NCBI RefSeq assembly: GCF_002843175.1
Contig: NZ_PJEO01000016.1
Coordinates: forward strand, 62,001-126,000
Reading direction: 5' to 3'
Length of the DNA: 64,000 nucleotides
Origin: Confluentibacter flavum
GTDB lineage: Bacteria > Bacteroidota > Bacteroidia > Flavobacteriales > Flavobacteriaceae
Part shown: one piece after another, positions 63,134 through 64,000 of the stretch
How positions within the stretch are numbered: position 1 is the first letter of the stretch
Layout of the letters: each line of letters begins with the position of its first letter
Position numbers and translations under genes: made by a program
The notes under the pieces: generated by a model
What the model saw: the letters and a program-made list of their open reading frames with translations, nothing else
What the model was told of the DNA's origin: nothing
Database searches by the model: none

Positions 63134-64000
63134 TTAAAAATTACAGTTTTTTATCTCAGTAACACGTAACGTATTTACCATACCTTTATCTTGAATGGGC
63201 ATGGCTGCTAAACTGATGAGCATATCGCCTTCTTCCAAATAACCCATTTTACAGGCTATAGCATTAACGTCTTCAATGGTTTCATCTGTACTTACAAACT
63301 TATCGTAATAAAAAGCACGAACGCCCCAAAGCAAACTTAGCCTTGTTAATATGCGTTTGTTTGATGTAAAAACTAAAATATGGGATAATGGTCTCCATGC
63401 TGAAATTTGAAACGCCGTATAACCACTGTTCGTTAATGTAGAAATGGCTTTCGCATTAATTTCGTTTGCCATATTGGCGGCATGGTAACAAATTGATTTT
63501 GTAATGTAGCGATTAGTGCGAATATGTGGCGGTAATTGAGGCACTTTAATTAGTGGGGAATTTTCTACATTTCTTAAAATGTTTGCCATTTGCCTGATGA
63601 CTTGTACTGGATATTTACCAACTGACGTTTCTCCCGAAAGCATTACTGCATCTGCTCCATCCATCACTGAGTTTGCAACATCATTTACCTCTGCTCTTGT
63701 TGGTGTTAAACTGTCAATCATGGTTTCCATCATTTGGGTTGCAATAATCACAGGGATTCTAGCTTTTTTAGCCCTTAAAACCAATTGCTTTTGAATTAAT
63801 GGAACTTCTTCAGCAGGGACTTCTACTCCCAAATCGCCCCTAGCTACCATTAATCCATCACAATGTGCTACAATTTTATCTATGTTTTCTACCGCTTCTG
63901 GTTTTTCAATTTTTGCTATAATTGGTATTTTTTCATCACTATGTTCTGCTATTAAATCACGCAGTTGAATCAAGTCTTCTGCATGACGGACAAATGACAA
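63134..64000 (-). CDS. pyk: Pyruvate kinase, C-terminal part (cut by window edge)
   Basis: 288 residues of the C-terminal portion; the N-terminus lies beyond 64000. It contains the end of the catalytic barrel with IIAKIEKPEAVENID (catalytic Lys), MVARGDLGVEVP, VIIATQMMETMI (substrate/metal site) and DAVMLSGETSVGKYP, then the C-terminal domain. Makes pyruvate and ATP from PEP. A terminator follows its stop. Confidence 0.95.
   Translation of the reverse strand: MSFVRHAEDLIQLRDLIAEHSDEKIPIIAKIEKPEAVENIDKIVAHCDGLMVARGDLGVEVPAEEVPLIQKQLVLRAKKARIPVIIATQMMETMIDSLTPTRAEVNDVANSVMDGADAVMLSGETSVGKYPVQVIRQMANILRNVENSPLIKVPQLPPHIRTNRYITKSICYHAANMANEINAKAISTLTNSGYTAFQISAWRPLSHILVFTSNKRILTRLSLLWGVRAFYYDKFVSTDETIEDVNAIACKMGYLEEGDMLISLAAMPIQDKGMVNTLRVTEIKNCNF

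Overview
The window reads as a stretch of chromosome from a marine-type member of the Flavobacteriaceae (phylum Bacteroidota). The reasons are the low GC, almost no Shine-Dalgarno sequences, promoters of the TAnnTTTG type, type IX secretion (T9SS) C-terminal sorting domains, a PorZ-like propeller, a TonB-dependent receptor, an ApbE-DUF2271/PepSY pair, and the gene content and order (tdk-alr-mscL, feoAB, rsmA-mgtE, prs-rplY-pth). Species cannot be named from sequence reading alone.

Layout. 1-4367: biotin genes bioD, bioA, a FabF-like ketosynthase and bioB, with a REP-doublet-like repeat at the bioD/bioA junction. 4550-7313: TonB receptor and a JmjC/cupin-like protein. 7399-13471: recX, a secreted T9SS substrate, recO and porZ. 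13601-17683: glutamate dehydrogenase, an outer-membrane-like protein, a DUF3298-type lipoprotein, DinB and an ArsC-like protein. 17680-21004: ferrous iron uptake (feoA, feoB and a 45-residue FeoB-associated protein) and a SCO protein. 21173-22513: rseP. 22530-25710: a scarred tRNA-Asn region with a broken GIY-YIG nuclease inside a duplicated tRNA 5' end, a HAD-type hydrolase gene, and a 3' tRNA fragment joined to a piece of asd. 25835-35739: ApbE/PepSY, prolyl oligopeptidase, asd, mscL, alr, tdk, a conserved unknown, rsmI and HopJ. 36543-55704: mostly housekeeping genes (recJ, lpxH, queD, mgtE, rsmA, serS, ribF, pth, rplY, prs) plus a secreted metzincin protease. 55852-61347: tRNA-Leu(CAA) carrying an integrated 5.4-kb element. 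61432-64000: an enolase-superfamily sugar-acid dehydratase-like protein, an IS1182-type transposase remnant, and the C-terminal part of pyruvate kinase, cut by the window edge.

The most unusual object is the element at tRNA-Leu. It is bounded by a 22-bp repeat of the tRNA 3' end (one mismatch). It carries a tyrosine recombinase, a translationally coupled 59-residue protein, an excisionase-type HTH protein behind a perfect dyad, a winged-helix Rep-like protein followed by iteron-like repeats of 23 and 21 bp, and three very small membrane or secreted proteins. No relaxase, capsid or known cargo gene is visible. It looks like a minimal integrative or satellite-like element. The second point of interest is the tRNA-Asn region, where a GIY-YIG gene sits between a partial and a complete copy of the tRNA.

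Limits: all calls come from reading motifs and gene order. No database search, structure prediction or folding calculation was run. Small ORFs are flagged with low confidence.
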